Made by a program: the position numbers and the translations under genes. A DNA stretch of 64,000 bases from Calonectria ilicicola (lineage: Eukaryota; Ascomycota; Sordariomycetes; Hypocreales; Nectriaceae). Position 1 is the stretch's first letter. The number at the start of each line of letters is the position of its first letter. The stretch is from NCBI GenBank assembly GCA_020809705.1, contig CP085825.1, forward strand, positions 2,170,001-2,234,000, read 5' to 3'. Of this stretch, positions 12,062-23,740 are shown one piece after another. Below the pieces are notes generated by a model. The model searched no databases. It worked only from the letters and a program-made list of their open reading frames with translations, and had not been told where the DNA came from.

Positions 12062-12597
12062 ACATGTTGGTTTTTAGATAGATACCTATGGCATAGAGCG
12101 ATTGATTTTGTTGCACGCGATAGCATACGCAGCGTATGTAAGCTATCGAACGTATTTAGACGACATATTTGGTGTACGAGCAATGCAAGAATCTAGAATC
12201 TTGACAATAGAAGACTTTGTGTTCATTTGATGGGCATTATGGTTCAATTGGTAGTCGCCGTTATTGCGTCACAGTTGAGGCTCTTGAGGCTTGGCTCAGC
12301 GAGTCTGATTTGGTACCGTCACCGTTCTAAGCAACATAACGGTACGTTTGTCCCTAGTTCCAGCCCCTAGCTGACGAAACCACTTACCCTGGAGCTTGCG
12401 TCAGGGGCTCTGAGCGCGGTACGTGCTCCAACGTCGGCCCCACCATTTCCATTGCAGCTTCAGCCAATCAAATTGCTCCGCCTCCTACCACGTAACCTCC
12501 AAAGAGCTACCTTACGTATTGTCCATCTGGTCTCTCTTCAAGCTGTCCACTTCCGTCAGCCTCGTCCTTTCAATTCCCACCACCACATTCGCCCACC
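12062..12597. promoter_or_regulatory. Promoter region of the Swp1 gene
   Basis: Holds the acetyltransferase 3' end and the Swp1 promoter. A CCAAT box lies at 12464-12468 and a C/T-rich leader with Kozak-like CCACC precedes the ATG at 12598. The sequence near 12241 (GGTTCAATTGGTAG) resembles a tRNA A-box but no B-box follows at a workable distance. Confidence 0.45.
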
Positions 12598-13656
12598 ATG
12601 CGCTTTTCGATCGCATCGTCCCTGCTGTTCCTCGCAGGCGCCGCCCAGGCTGCCTCTTTCTGGGGCTTCTCCGATGGCACCGTGACTGTTGGTGCTAAGA
12701 AGGCCAGCGCCGTCACCCAGAAGTGAGCTCCAACCACCAAACACCCAAACACCAGCGCGCCCTCGGAAATCGACAAAATACCACAAGAATGATGCAATTG
12801 CTAACGAGAGGAAAAATGCAGAATCAGCACGAAAGCACCTGCTCAGAACACCGTCGTTCTGGGTGCCAAGGATACTCTCACTGTGTCCTTAACCACCAAG
12901 GAGGGCTCCAAGGAGAAGCGCCCTCATCAGGCGTTCCTGGTCTTGACTGAAGAGTCTGGCCTCGAGGCCCCCTTCCCTCTCTCCGTGAAGCCATCTGGCA
13001 AGGGTTCTGTTGAAATTGTACGAGATGGCGCAAAATGAATCGCAATGGCACCCGCTAACTAGCCCGCAGGCCCAGAAGGATCTCCCCATCCAACTGCTCC
13101 TCTCCGACGTTCCCCTCAAGGCTACCATTGTCCTCGGATCTTTTGGCTCGACCACGGCTTCCATCTCCCCCGTCTTTGACGTTGAGGTCCAGCTCGACCC
13201 CCACAAGCCCGCACCCCATTACCAGGCTCCTCTACGATATGGCAAGCGTGCCTTGATCGACCACATTTTCCGCCCCGACCCCAAGAGCCCTCCCATGGTT
13301 GTGTCGCTGGTTTTCGTGCTGGCTGTTTTGGCTACTGTCCCTGCCCTTTTCGGCGGCGTACGTTTTTATTCCGCCCCATGCTATGAGATGGAGAGAGATG
13401 CTAACGTGGTATATAGTGGCTGTTCTTGGGTGCCAATGTTAACCACCTTTCCAAGGCCCTCGGCGCTGCGCCGGTCTCGCACGCCGTCTTCTTTGGCTCT
13501 ATCATTGCCATCGAGGGTGCCTTCTTCCTCTACTACAGCGTCTGGAACCTGTTCCAGCTTCTGCCCGTTGTCGGCGTGCTCTCCGTTGTGTCGTTCCTCA
13601 GCGGAACCAAGGCCCTGAGCGAGGTTCAGAGCCGACGCCTTGCTGGTGAGCGATAG
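12598..13656 (+). CDS. SWP1: Oligosaccharyltransferase subunit ribophorin II / Swp1
   Basis: Four exons, 12598-12722, 12822-13017, 13070-13357 and 13417-13656, all joining in frame, give about 282 aa. There is a cleavable signal (RFSIASSLLFLAGAAQA), a beta-rich lumenal domain, then three or four closely spaced membrane helices in the C-terminal third, starting at PPMVVSLVFVLAVLATVPAL. HYQAPLRYGKR and RPDPKSPP before the first helix are typical of fungal Swp1. The protein is a non-catalytic ER subunit of the complex that transfers the lipid-linked glycan to Asn of nascent proteins. Mammalian ribophorin II is about twice as long; the short form is normal for fungi. The short first exon codes mainly the signal peptide. 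Confidence 0.93.
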
Positions 13657-14462
13657 AGGACGCAAGGGAGCATGAAAGGAGTCGGAAGACTAGTCATTTC
13701 TCATAGACGGGCGTCGAGGACGTTTTTCAGATGCAAGGATGGCCAACTGGGCACGGTGCTTTGGGGTAATAGGCTGAGAGACCGCGCTCGGGTGATGTGG
13801 CCCCGTGTATATGATGTACAATAAGCGATTGTGAGGAGCTAGAGCCCCTACTGGCAAAAAGGGAATAAAAAGGGATCTTTTTTTGTTTTACGCAGCCTGC
13901 TTGAACACATGATGCACGTATATCCTGCTTGCTTTTTGCTTCGCCAAGGCTGCCGTTGAATGACAATTAGGAATAGCCCAGCACGTGAAGATGAGGAGCC
14001 CTCGGCCGACCAACGACGGTCCGTTGCGTGTTAGGCGGATGGGATGATTCCGGCAACTATCATCATCTAACTGGGTCTGTGTCCCAATAACTCCGCGACA
14101 GCTTAGATTAACGACTACGCCCATTCATCCTGCATCTTCGCCCCAGCAGTTGGATGTGCCATTTGTTTGCCAAAGACACCATCTCTCCACCCGCATCGCA
14201 GGCCCATCTTGTTGGTCGCAAAGACGCTAAGGGATATTACCATTACAAAAGCCAACGAAATGGAGACCCTGTAAGTCGCAAGCCACTGTCTATGCTCTCC
14301 TTCGCCTTGCATTAGAGTCCCTCTTTTTCCCTTTTCATTTCCTTGGCGTGAGAGGCAGCTAGTGCTGCAAGATATAAGCTCCCTCTCTCCCCCTTCCCTC
14401 GCTCTTGGGCGCAATTGGATTCCCGCGAGTCAGCCAAAGAAGCTAACGCTTTCCCGCCCGCG
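13657..14462. promoter_or_regulatory. Intergenic upstream of the alpha/beta hydrolase
   Basis: Holds the Swp1 3' UTR and the promoter and leader of the next gene. The region 14310-14400 is pyrimidine-rich. Minus-strand frames at 13727-14542 have no recognised content. Nothing else seen. Confidence 0.45.
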
Positions 14463-15703
14463 ATGCGCTTCAGACAACAAAAACAGCAGACGTTGCCCTC
14501 TGTCGAGGAGACGCTCAAGCACCTGGCGTATCCGGGGACCATTTGGGCTCTTGAGCCTCATTCAAATGGGAAAGTCGCCGTCGCCAAGGACCGGGGAGGT
14601 CCGGTGAACATTGTGTGGGAGATACACGGCTCCGGGCCCATCAAAGTTGTGGTACGTTTCCCGGCCTTGCTCTCGTTTTCCTGCTGGGAGAAGGTTTTGA
14701 ATCAACTCTGGTTGTCGCATTATATTTTTAATTGAAGGCGACTGAGGGAAACAATTTTATTCTTGTAGTTGCGCCATGAGTGAAAAGGATGCCTTTGCGC
14801 TGACATGTCAATGTTATCATCATCTAGCTGGTCATGGGTTTGGTTGGAGTCAAGACAGCTTGGCAGCGCCAGACAAAGTACTTTGGCCACGACAAAGGCG
14901 ATGAGTACTCGGTCCTGATCCTTGATAACCGTGGCATTGGTGGGAGCGACAAGCCCCTGGGTCGCTACACCACCAACGACATGGCCAAGGATGTCATCGA
15001 GGTCCTGGACCACGTTGGCTGGACCGATGACGGCTCCGTTAACATCGTGGGCATCTCCATGGGCGGCATGATTGCCCAAGAACTGGCCATGATTGCGCCC
15101 AAGCGCCTGCGGTCGCTGTCGCTCTGCTGCACGTCCGCTGCCATCGACAACAACAAGAGCCTTGGCGAGTCCGTCTCCGAGGCGCTGGGGTTCCTGATCC
15201 CCAAGTCGATGGAGCGCACCATCGCCGACACGGGCCGCCAGCTGTTCACGCCCGAGTGGCTCGTCGCCCCGGACGCCGAGGTGCTGCCCACGCCCGGCAC
15301 CACGCCCCGGTGCGGCCCTCCTCCGGCCGAGACGGGGCCATCGTACCTCCAGTTCGACTCCAACTTCCAGCGCTTCCAGGCCCAGGAGCTCGTCAAGCGC
15401 CGCGCCCCCGGCGAGTACACGACCCGCGGCCTGCTCTGCCAGCTGGGCGCCGCCGCAGGTCACAAGAAGACGGACGAACAGCTGCGCACTATCGCCGACG
15501 CCGTGGGCCGCGACCGCATCTTGGTCATGCACGGCACCCGCGACGAGCTCATCAAGGTGAACAACGGGGAGCGCTTGATCCGGGTGTTGGAGCCCGGCAT
15601 GGGGCTGATCGAGGAGGGCATGGGCCACGCGCCGCCCATGGAGCGGTTCGAGTGGTTCAACGGCGTGATGGAGGAGAGGTTTCAGTTTTGGAGTAAGCTC
15701 TGA
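14463..15703 (+). CDS. Alpha/beta hydrolase (abhydrolase_1 type)
   Basis: Exons 14463-14651 and 14828-15703 with a 176-bp intron (longest in the window, donor GTACGT, acceptor TAG, phase 0) give about 354 aa. The fold is clear: HGSG oxyanion region split by the intron from VMGLVG, LDNRGIGGSDKP, nucleophile elbow GISMGG (Ser near 140), Asp in HGTRDE (near 302) and His in EGMGHAPP (near 330). No signal peptide, so probably cytosolic. The family spans esterases, lipases, epoxide hydrolases and haloperoxidases, and the substrate cannot be named. A Pro/Gly-rich insertion (residues about 210-230) lies in the cap region. ATG 14463 was preferred to an in-frame TTG upstream. The second exon is GC-rich at third codon positions. 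Confidence 0.88.
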
Positions 15704-15980
15704 ATTCGTGGGCAATGTACAAACTGAGGAGCGTTTAGATCGAGGGCAAGGGTTTCACAACTGGCTTATGTGATATCTTATTTGCCTGCGGCTAGACAGT
15801 GTATACTTGATTGCTCCGTTCAAGTGTTAAATAATCACTTTACCGTACATATACATACCAAATGGTTAATTTTACACAATTTTTTTAACTTGCATTTTTC
15901 TTATACCTATTCAGGTTTTTTGATCTGTTAAAGCTTTACATCGCTCATTGCCGCCCATTTCCACCCATACCCTCCCCTAA

Positions 15981-17766
15981 TCAAGGCATAACCGTTCCAA
16001 TGCCACTGAGGCCTTCCTCATCAAGCTTGTTCTCCCTGTTGACACCACCAGCAATGGGGTTAAGTCGGTAGTTGAAGAGGTAGTAGTGAAGTTGGCCGTC
16101 GCCACCGCCGAACTTTTGTTGCTCGAGGAAGAGGGCATTGTCCATTAGGGACAGGGCATTGAACACATCAAACTTGTACTTCTTGGAGAGAATGAGCGCA
16201 TCGTGAATCAGTTCGTTGAGGCGAGTCTTGAGGGCAGCCTTGTCAAGGGGTTGGCTAAGGCCGACTTCAGTGCCATAGTAGAACATGTATGCGACACGGA
16301 TGACCTTGTGCTTGGGGTTTCCAATGACCGAAGACTCGATGCAGAAGAAGGAGAAGAAGTCAGTGATTTTCTTATCATTGTCCTGCGCATTTGTGTTAGA
16401 ATATCATTGCCATAAATCTCACTTTTATAAAGAGATATGCTGCTTACCTCAACAACATAGGTCCAAACAACTTGTTCGCTATCCGGCCCAACCTTAGGCA
16501 GGAACCAGTGGTCTCCTTCCTCGCGTGTGAATTCGGGAGACATGTCGTACCTTGCCGAGTATCTCTTGTACAGGTCTATGACAGCCTCAAGGTCCTTCTC
16601 CTCCATGGGACGAAGCCCCTTGGTGCTTGTGCTGTCGGGGAGCGCATACTTGCGAACCTGGTACTGGGGCTTGCTGTTTGGAGGCAATGGGCTGAAACCA
16701 ACCTCGTAGAGCTTTTGCCAGTTGATCGCACGGTGGTAGTAGCGGCATGTACTGACAGGCTTAGGGAGGACCACACCGGCCGTATAGAGACCTTGCCAGA
16801 TCTCGTTGAGGTTGCTGCGGCGGGTGATTTCCTTGATGAGAACGGGAGTGAGGCGCTTTCCACGGAGCTTCTTGTGGATAGACAGGAAGTTGACCTCAGA
16901 GCACATGACATACTTTTCACGGACGCGCAATTTGACGGGGATGGCGGAAATAAATGCGACAAGCTTGCGCGACTGTGAGGCTCGGACACCGACGTGGTAT
17001 TCCTTCTTCCAGCCTGGGGACATCATGGCCCTGTTGGGGGATTAATAATTAGCCAATTGTGCTTGAATATGGGGTATTGGTTAGGATCATACCATCGCAG
17101 AATTGCTGGTGAATAGTTGAATCGGAACATGGCCTCATCGTCCTCAACGTAGTGACCATTGAGCAGCTCATACACCTCCTTCATCTCCTCGTCGTTGGTC
17201 AAGTCCATCTCAACCCACTCAAAGCCAGCGACGAGCGGCGCAGGCTCCTTGGGCACGTCCTCGACCTTCTGAACTCTCAAGGGACCCTCCTCGAGCTGGC
17301 CCTCCTCGCCGAACCGGGGCACGGGCTGGGTCTGCCAGAACTTGTAGGAGCCCATATCCTTGGCGTTCTTTCCGCTGGCAGCCAGGCCAGTCATGATATC
17401 CTGAAGGTTGAGCTTGCGCAAGAGGTTGGCGGCATCCTCAGCGGAAGGGTTGGCACTGCCTGAGGCCTGCGACACCTCCTTGGCCAGCGCCGGGTTGAGC
17501 GCAACAAACTCCTGGATCTGCTGAGGGGTCAGGCTAGAGAGCGCCTTCTTGAACTCGGCTTCATGGTCCGGCTCAGAAGACTTGCCCATCAGGGCCTCCT
17601 TCACCTTGGTGCGCTTCGACCTCTTCTTTTTCTTCTTTTCGGATCCGCCTTCAGCGGGGGCGGCGGCAGCGGGCTCGTCATCGTCTTCGGATTCGGATTC
17701 GGACTGGGCAACGTCTTTGCCCTTGTCGACGACGGGCTCGGTCGGCTTGGAATCCTCAGGCGGCAT
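15981..17766 (-). CDS. NMT1: Glycylpeptide N-tetradecanoyltransferase (N-myristoyltransferase)
   Basis: Exons 17766-17093, 17030-16448 and 16382-15981 (introns 62 and 65 bp) join to about 552 aa. The two family signatures are visible: [20 protein letters not shown] in the middle and [17 protein letters not shown] near the C-terminus; the protein ends ...GIGTVMP. The enzyme attaches myristate from myristoyl-CoA to the N-terminal glycine of proteins, at ribosomes in the cytosol. The N-terminal 60 residues are acidic then lysine-rich ([11 protein letters not shown]), as in other eukaryotic NMTs where this segment binds ribosomes. Start chosen at MPPEDSK; the frame stays open further upstream without another ATG. 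It is essential in yeasts and a known antifungal target. Convergent with the upstream hydrolase, only 277 bp apart. Confidence 0.96.
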
Positions 17767-18362
17767 CGTGGGAGGAAGGTTGTCAGTCGGGGTTGGCTTG
17801 GGTGAGGTGTCTTTTGATGGAGCTTGGGAGGGCAGCTCTTGTTGGTGGGGTAGTAGTTGGCAATCACCCGCCACTACTACTGCGGGGTTGAACAAATTAA
17901 TATAGGGAGAGCTTGGTGACTGACACCTGGCTTCGAGGCAGGTTACCCAATTATATATTGACCATTATCCGACTTCTTTGGACTCATCAATAAACTTGGC
18001 ATTTTTCTAAAAAATGCAAAGGTGTAATCATTTGGAATTCTGGCTGTCTGTTTGTTGTTACCTTGTTGTGCTTTGGCAAAGTATACGATTGGATCAACAC
18101 ACTTTTTTTTTTTCGCAACGGTAGATCCACATAAAAACGGTCTGACACCATGGGTCTCGTAACCTTGAAATACATTTCGGAAAGTGATAAAACATATTTG
18201 CTAAAAAATAATTATCCCCATAATTATTGCCGTAGTCCAAACAGAAATAATAAGATGGCTCCATGGTATGCAACTAATTAAACAGTCCCGTTCCGCCCTC
18301 TGAATTACTCTCTCAAACGCCGCTTGCGATTCCGGGGTAAGATACGTTTCTGTGCGGTATAG
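17767..18362. promoter_or_regulatory. NMT promoter region and 3' end of the F-box-like gene
   Basis: Upstream sequence of the - strand NMT gene, reaching the stop of the next - strand gene at 18363. AT-rich between 17990 and 18260 with a T run at 18105-18114. No coding frame supported. Confidence 0.45.
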
Positions 18363-20270
18363 TTAGGCGCTGGTGACGATTTTCATCGCTGTATTTTCGC
18401 CAAAGACCCAGCACTCCAAAGTGCCAGTCATTTCATGACATTGCCATCCCGGGCCATTATGAACGTGGTGAGAATCTGCAGTGCACTGTACTTCGGTAGT
18501 TCGAGGCACATCTGGTTCGTTGGGTTGATGATGCTCATAAAAGCAAAACCATTTGGGATTTTGAGTAGTTTGAACTGCATCAACTCCGACTCGGCATTGT
18601 CCGAGGGCCTTGCGCTCTCCGCCTTCGTATTCGACTAGTATTCCTCTGCAAAGGTTTGTAACTTTGTCGTAGTACACATCGATCTGAGCTACATTTTGTA
18701 GCGAAGCGGATGAAAAACAGGCATTGAAATGGAAGAGGCGCTCAGATGGACGTCGAGGATCGATGATGGTATCATCCTGTTTTCCAGGGTGAACACCAAA
18801 TATGGACATTGGATCCAGCTCAGATACGTTGTGAATAAGTGTAGGTCGGCCTTCAGTGCTCAGAACAAAGTCCTCGGTTGAGTCTTCGTGGCATGGACCC
18901 AATGCAATATCTCCGGATTTGGACATGCGTACCTATCATGAAAGTCAGCAAATTTGTGATCTAGAGCAAAATGGATGGCTTGGAATATCTTACTAGGAAA
19001 CAAGGGATGCTTGTCATGGCACGACCGGCAAACATCTTCATTCGCAGTCCAAATGCTGTGATGTAGTCATCTCGGCTTAATGGGAGGTAAATCCACAGGA
19101 TTTCTCTCTCATTGTGATACATAAGCCGATTCCAGGTTGGCAGGGCAGACGGAGCCTCAGGAGTGTGTGCGTGGATAGCATTAATCCTGTATGATGAAAT
19201 GAAAAATGTGATTCCGGTACATTTGCTCGTGTCAATGCTTGCGAACCGTGAGATTAAAGGTACGCTTCGAGTATACGGAAGACAGTTGCGGAGGACGGGC
19301 GGAGTTGGCGTATCCCAAGTGTAATTGGGTATTGTCTTCATAGAACCCCCCAAGCGACCAAGGCCAAGCTTTTAGGAATTAGGTCAACGAAAAATTACAT
19401 TGAAATATAAAAATGGAACACGAACCTTAAATAGGGCTGTGACGCCGGACAATTCTCGAAGTGGTCTAACAATGTAGACCATTCCATCAGATCGGAACTT
19501 GGAAACCGAAGGCATCTCAGGCAATCGCTCAATCTGCCTCAATCCCTGCGCATCAATAGTAAGGCGGATGAAAGGCTCTGAGGTGTATTTCTCCACGACG
19601 GGCGAACCTCCTCGTTGCCATGATGATACGTCGCAAATAGGCATCGAAACCTGCTCCACTTGTTGCTCCTTGGACATACTCTTGGCAAGATCTAGCACAG
19701 AACTGTATCGCCAGAGGCTGATTGGAGCCGAATGATCCCAAATCATTTCAGTCACTTCGAATGGTAATGCGTGAATCTGCGGTAAGTCGCAGATATCCGC
19801 AGCAAGACCCATGGCTGCTAGCACATCGATGTTTGGTGACAAGTTCAAAGGCTCAGCCTCAAACCAAGGCCTTCTCCAGCATGATGCAACCCACAAACGA
19901 CGAAGTTTATCAGGCGATTTGCATTTTTGAGTGTAGAGGTTGAAACAGTCCTCATGTATGGTTGCATACTCTGTCCCACTATCCCGGGGATAAGCATACC
20001 AGCTGCGCTGCAGCGATAGCGAATCACCCCGGTCACAGTAGCTGGTGCTTGGAAATCCACCAACATCGCGCGTCTGAATGACAACGGATTGGTTTGTTCC
20101 TCGGACTAAAGGGAAAAATGTCAGTTAGCAGAGATTGGGAGGGGAGCCGGCGTTTCCGTACGTGCTACGATGCGATCATTGACGGAGAAAGTGAAACCAC
20201 AAGCTCCGCATTGAAGATATACTGGGATCGTGGAGCGGCGGTCACCGCAGGCATAGAGAACAGAAGGCAT
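18363..20270 (-). CDS. Conserved fungal hypothetical protein with Cys-rich N-terminus and F-box-like segment
   Basis: Four exons, 20270-20162, 20105-19426, 19368-18994 and 18932-18363, give about 577 aa with every junction in frame (introns 56, 57 and 61 bp). Residues 1-36 carry Cys pairs (YACGDRR ... LQCGACGF) that look like a small zinc-binding knuckle. Then come a region with YATIHEDCFNLY and a degenerate F-box start, IHALPFEVTEMIWDHS, near residue 130. The rest is a beta-rich C-terminal domain without a named family, ending MTGTLECWVFGENTAMKIV. Such proteins form large, variable families in filamentous fungi and are often annotated as F-box proteins; if real, the F-box would bind Skp1 to recruit substrates for ubiquitination. 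Function inferred only weakly. The exon chain is well supported; the role is not. Confidence 0.75.
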
Positions 20271-20681
20271 TGTGTTTGTTACAGATTCTTGCCTCAGCTC
20301 ACAGAGTGACGGAAATCGAACTTCACATTATTCAAAAAGGGTATCACGTGGAGGACTAAGCGTTAAGGGGCTGGATGCCCATGCACGACTCGTAATCATA
20401 GCGTCCGCCACCGGTGACTTGACTCACATATGGAAGCGATCATCTGAAATGGAGGTATTGATTTTATTTTTTTTTCTATGTGTCATTGTGTGAAATTATT
20501 GTTTGTTGGTGATGAGACCATCACAGACATTGCATGGGTTTGATTTCTGCAACAGTCTTCAACCTAGGTTGGATAACGTACAAAAACGGGTGGTGGCATG
20601 CGTTTAATTTAATCCTCGGGATGGTCGAAACACGGCAAAACTTAATTGATTCTGGTTCTATTGTGGCTGACCACTACATTT
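20271..20681. promoter_or_regulatory. Promoter of the F-box-like gene
   Basis: 411 bp between the start of the F-box-like gene and the stop of the ABHD12-like gene, both on the - strand. Contains a T-rich stretch at 20460-20475. Nothing else recognised. Confidence 0.4.
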
Positions 20682-22194
20682 TTAACTTTCGGTGTAAGCC
20701 GTTCCATCCAAATCAAATGATCTCATTATTGCGAGCGCAACGGGCGCATAGCCCATGATGTCGTTGTGCCCTGTAGCATGTGTCAGCGCCGCCAGCTTAC
20801 AGAAAAAAAAAAAAAAAAAGACAGAAAAAGGGACGGAAAAATTATTAATAAAGAAAAGAACCCACCTCCATATGGAAATAACTCTTGTCGAATAATAATG
20901 TCCGGCTCGGCTGTCCAAGTCGTGACAAACGCGTCACCGCCCTTGTGGACGGTGCGCTGTTCCTTCCAGGCATCGAATTCTGCATCGCCTAAAATACCCA
21001 CAGTTTCGTTCGCCGCAGCTCGGAATAGTTTGTTGTCTTCAGTCCATGGAATGTCTTTATCATTGTAGGCATGTATCAAATTGATGCGTAGCCGGCCTTG
21101 TGCATGGCGAACAATGTTGGTAAGCCGATTGGCAGAATGCCATTTGTCTACTATAAAGTGACTGAAGCAACGCAAGAGCCATAGCCATGTACGAAAGGGG
21201 GCCAATACCGGGAATATGCCAGCTATGCGATATCCCGTCAACAAAGAAGTCAAGTCGCTGAAGCCTGCAACGAGCGTAATTCCAGCGAATTCGACCCCAC
21301 GAAGAGTGTACTTTTCTGCCACGCCGCTCACCACGGCAGTTCCGAGACTTTGGCCGAGCAGAACAATGCGATGAGGCGGGATTTTTGCCACATCCATAGC
21401 CCAATCGACTAGCGCTGAGGCATCTTGTATAACGCCAGCTTCCGACGGAGCACCGGTAGAGTGGCCGAATCCGCGGTAATCAATGGCTATGACGTGATAA
21501 GAGGAAGTGTCTGTGAGCGTATGGTAACTGTCGGGACGGAAGCCCTGAGCAATGTGACCAGCGTTCTGGAGCCAGTCAGGAGCTAGTCATAACGGGTTAA
21601 AGAAAACCTACCCCATGGACTTGGGAATGCAGTCAGCGTCTCTGTGGCCAATTAAGAAAGGGGGCGGAAGAGGCTTACAGTACAGCACTAATCGGGATTC
21701 GGGGTCGTCTTTAAGCAAACGAAACGACTCCGTCTTAGTAAAGTCGCTTGAGAAGCCGCGAGTTTCAGCGGAGAGCGAGGCTTCATTCTGGAGGTAGAGC
21801 GGAAGAGGCAGGATATGCCAAGCATAGATGGTTTCACCATCTGCCGTCCCAAGGGAAAACGGAGTCACTTGATTTTCTGTAACCAGCTTATTATTACTGC
21901 GATCACTATCGCATTGAGTGGAACGGAAAAGTTTGGGTTACTAACGAGCGAATCCCCATTGCTCGGGCTTGTTAACATCGGTCCACCACAAGGTATTTAT
22001 CTTGTGCGCATACAAGAAGCTATCAAGGAGGTGTCAGGGGGTCGGCGTGCATGGGCAGGGCATGGCTCATTGATATCGTACTGCTTTTGGAAAAATGGAA
22101 TGATGCCCAAGCCCAGAAATATGAAATACAAGCCAAGGGGCGCAAGGACAACAAAGCTTGCCGAGCGCAGGGCGGGGTGCAGAGGGACCCCCAT
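20682..22194 (-). CDS. ABHD12-like membrane serine hydrolase (putative lysophospholipase/monoacylglycerol lipase)
   Basis: Six exons: 22194-22082, 22019-21946, 21876-21679, 21619-21612, 21565-20866 and 20770-20682, giving about 393 aa. Exon 4 is only 8 nt; without it the frame stops, with it the sequence reads LVLYFHGNAGHIAQG, exactly the oxyanion-hole region of the family. Other landmarks: an N-terminal membrane helix (SFVVLAPLGLYFIFLGLG), the 'NKPEQWGF...NQVTPF' region, IDYRGFGHSTG, nucleophile elbow GQSLG (Ser near 204), Asp in YNDKDIPW, and GGHNDIM with the catalytic His across the last junction. Animal ABHD12 hydrolyses lysophosphatidylserine and monoacylglycerol at the ER; fungal substrates are untested as far as can be told. 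The last intron carries a 17-nt T tract on the coding strand. Divergent from the Swc3 gene. Confidence 0.9.
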
Positions 22195-23740
22195 GGTGAT
22201 CTACAGGCGTATTCCTGTCGGAAAAATCGACAGGTGAGAGGAGACGGGCTTCCAGAAATAGCAGGGAAGAAAATCGTGATGGCCTCGCTCAGGAACGCCG
22301 CGTCATGTGGAATTCACCAGCCAGAGCCATACGCCTGAGGTTGAATCAGACGTTGGGGGGTGCCGCGCTAAGCCATGCGTAGGGTGCCATGGTACCGTGG
22401 CTCGGATCAGAGCTACATTTGTCAAAGTGTGGGGAAAAGTGGCGGTAGAGGTACTTGTGATAACGCAGGCGCGTCGCGGCCAACTGCAGCGAGAATGCGG
22501 CTGTAACAGGTGGAGACCCACACAGGAGGCCTGGATCGTCGGCTAAGACCAGAGCCGCGGCAGGGCCAATGCGACGACAGTCGGAGCGAGGAGATGGATT
22601 GCGCTGAGGGGGACGTGGATTGGCAGAGTGCGCTGAGTGCGCTGGGTGCGCTGAGACCTGCATGCGGTTCGCAGTTGATATACAAGCAGGAATTGGGCGG
22701 GGGATGGCGACCAGGACGTGAGGACGTGGCGACGCGGTAAATGGCTGTCGCTGCTCTGGCTTATTCTTGGTTTAGTTGAGCCGTCCCCCGCCTTGGCCGT
22801 CCAGTGCGGCGGCTTACTTGCACAGGCCCTCGGGAAGGGTTTCCAGGTTTGGCAGTTCACGGTTTTCCATGGATGGGAATGTCTCTCGCCTGGGAACAAC
22901 TCGGGTGTTGCGAGACCTCATAACATCGGAGCATTCCCCGAGGCTGGCTGGCTGGCAGCAACACTGCTGGTGGAGTTGCAGCATTAGGATAAATACGGCG
23001 AGCAAATACCGTAGCACCCGACACGCGCACCGCCCACCTTCAGTGAACACACTGCAGCACTCCATGATCCCCCAGTCCCAGCGCACGCCGCGCTAGCGGC
23101 CTTTCCGCCTCGTCCCCCGTCCACTCGCCAATGGCCGGGGCCAATCAGCGCCCCAGACTCCCTCTCCATGCTCCATCTGGCAGCTTAGCGTGAGCAGCGT
23201 TGCACTGTTCCTTCACGTCGCCTGTAGCCTCAAGCCCTCACAGTGGGTATGTCTTGGGGTACTTGCTGTGCCTCGCCCTGCTCGGGTGCTAGTCCGCCTG
23301 TGTGTGACACTTCCATTGGTAATACCTGCACAGGTACCTTGCCTCTCGTGCCGCCGCGGCGCCGCACCTCCATCTTCTTGGTCCATCCAGTCCATTCTCA
23401 ATCCCACTGGCTGTCTGCCTCCCAACTTCCCACTTTATACCACATGTTTCTCACTTGACACCTAGTCCTTGGGCACCCTAGTTTCCTGGCTTCCCTCGAC
23501 CTCCGTCCCGCATTCTCGCCAGCGCAAACTCTCTGAGTCGAGCAAGCACTCGCCGCAGCTTCACGGCTGGCCTGGCCGCGCGCCTTTCGCTTCTTGCTGC
23601 CCAGCGCCCAGCTCTTTTGGCCTCTTGAGGCCCCTCTACTGCCACGGGCGACGCGCTTCTGGATGGCCTCTTTATAATGCATTGCCCGTCACTTGTCGCG
23701 TGATTATTTCTATCCGTTACCCGCTCTCCAGGCGCTCAGT
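22195..23740. promoter_or_regulatory. 1.5-kb divergent promoter between ABHD12-like and Swc3 genes
   Basis: GC-rich sequence with many small overlapping frames on both strands and none with a recognisable product. Two CCAAT boxes lie at 23128-23132 and 23141-23145, 9 bp apart, on the Swc3 side. The stretch 23480-23740 is C/T-rich and is the probable 5' UTR of Swc3. The many frames reflect high GC content rather than genes. Confidence 0.5.

Noticed and set aside
12231..12320. tRNA-like A-box sequence (GGTTCAATTGGTAG)
   Set aside because: No GGTTCRANNCC B-box at a suitable distance and no acceptor stem pairing seen by eye.
14720..15715. 331-codon frame on - opposite the alpha/beta hydrolase
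   Set aside because: Antisense shadow of a GC-rich exon with intact catalytic motifs on the + strand.
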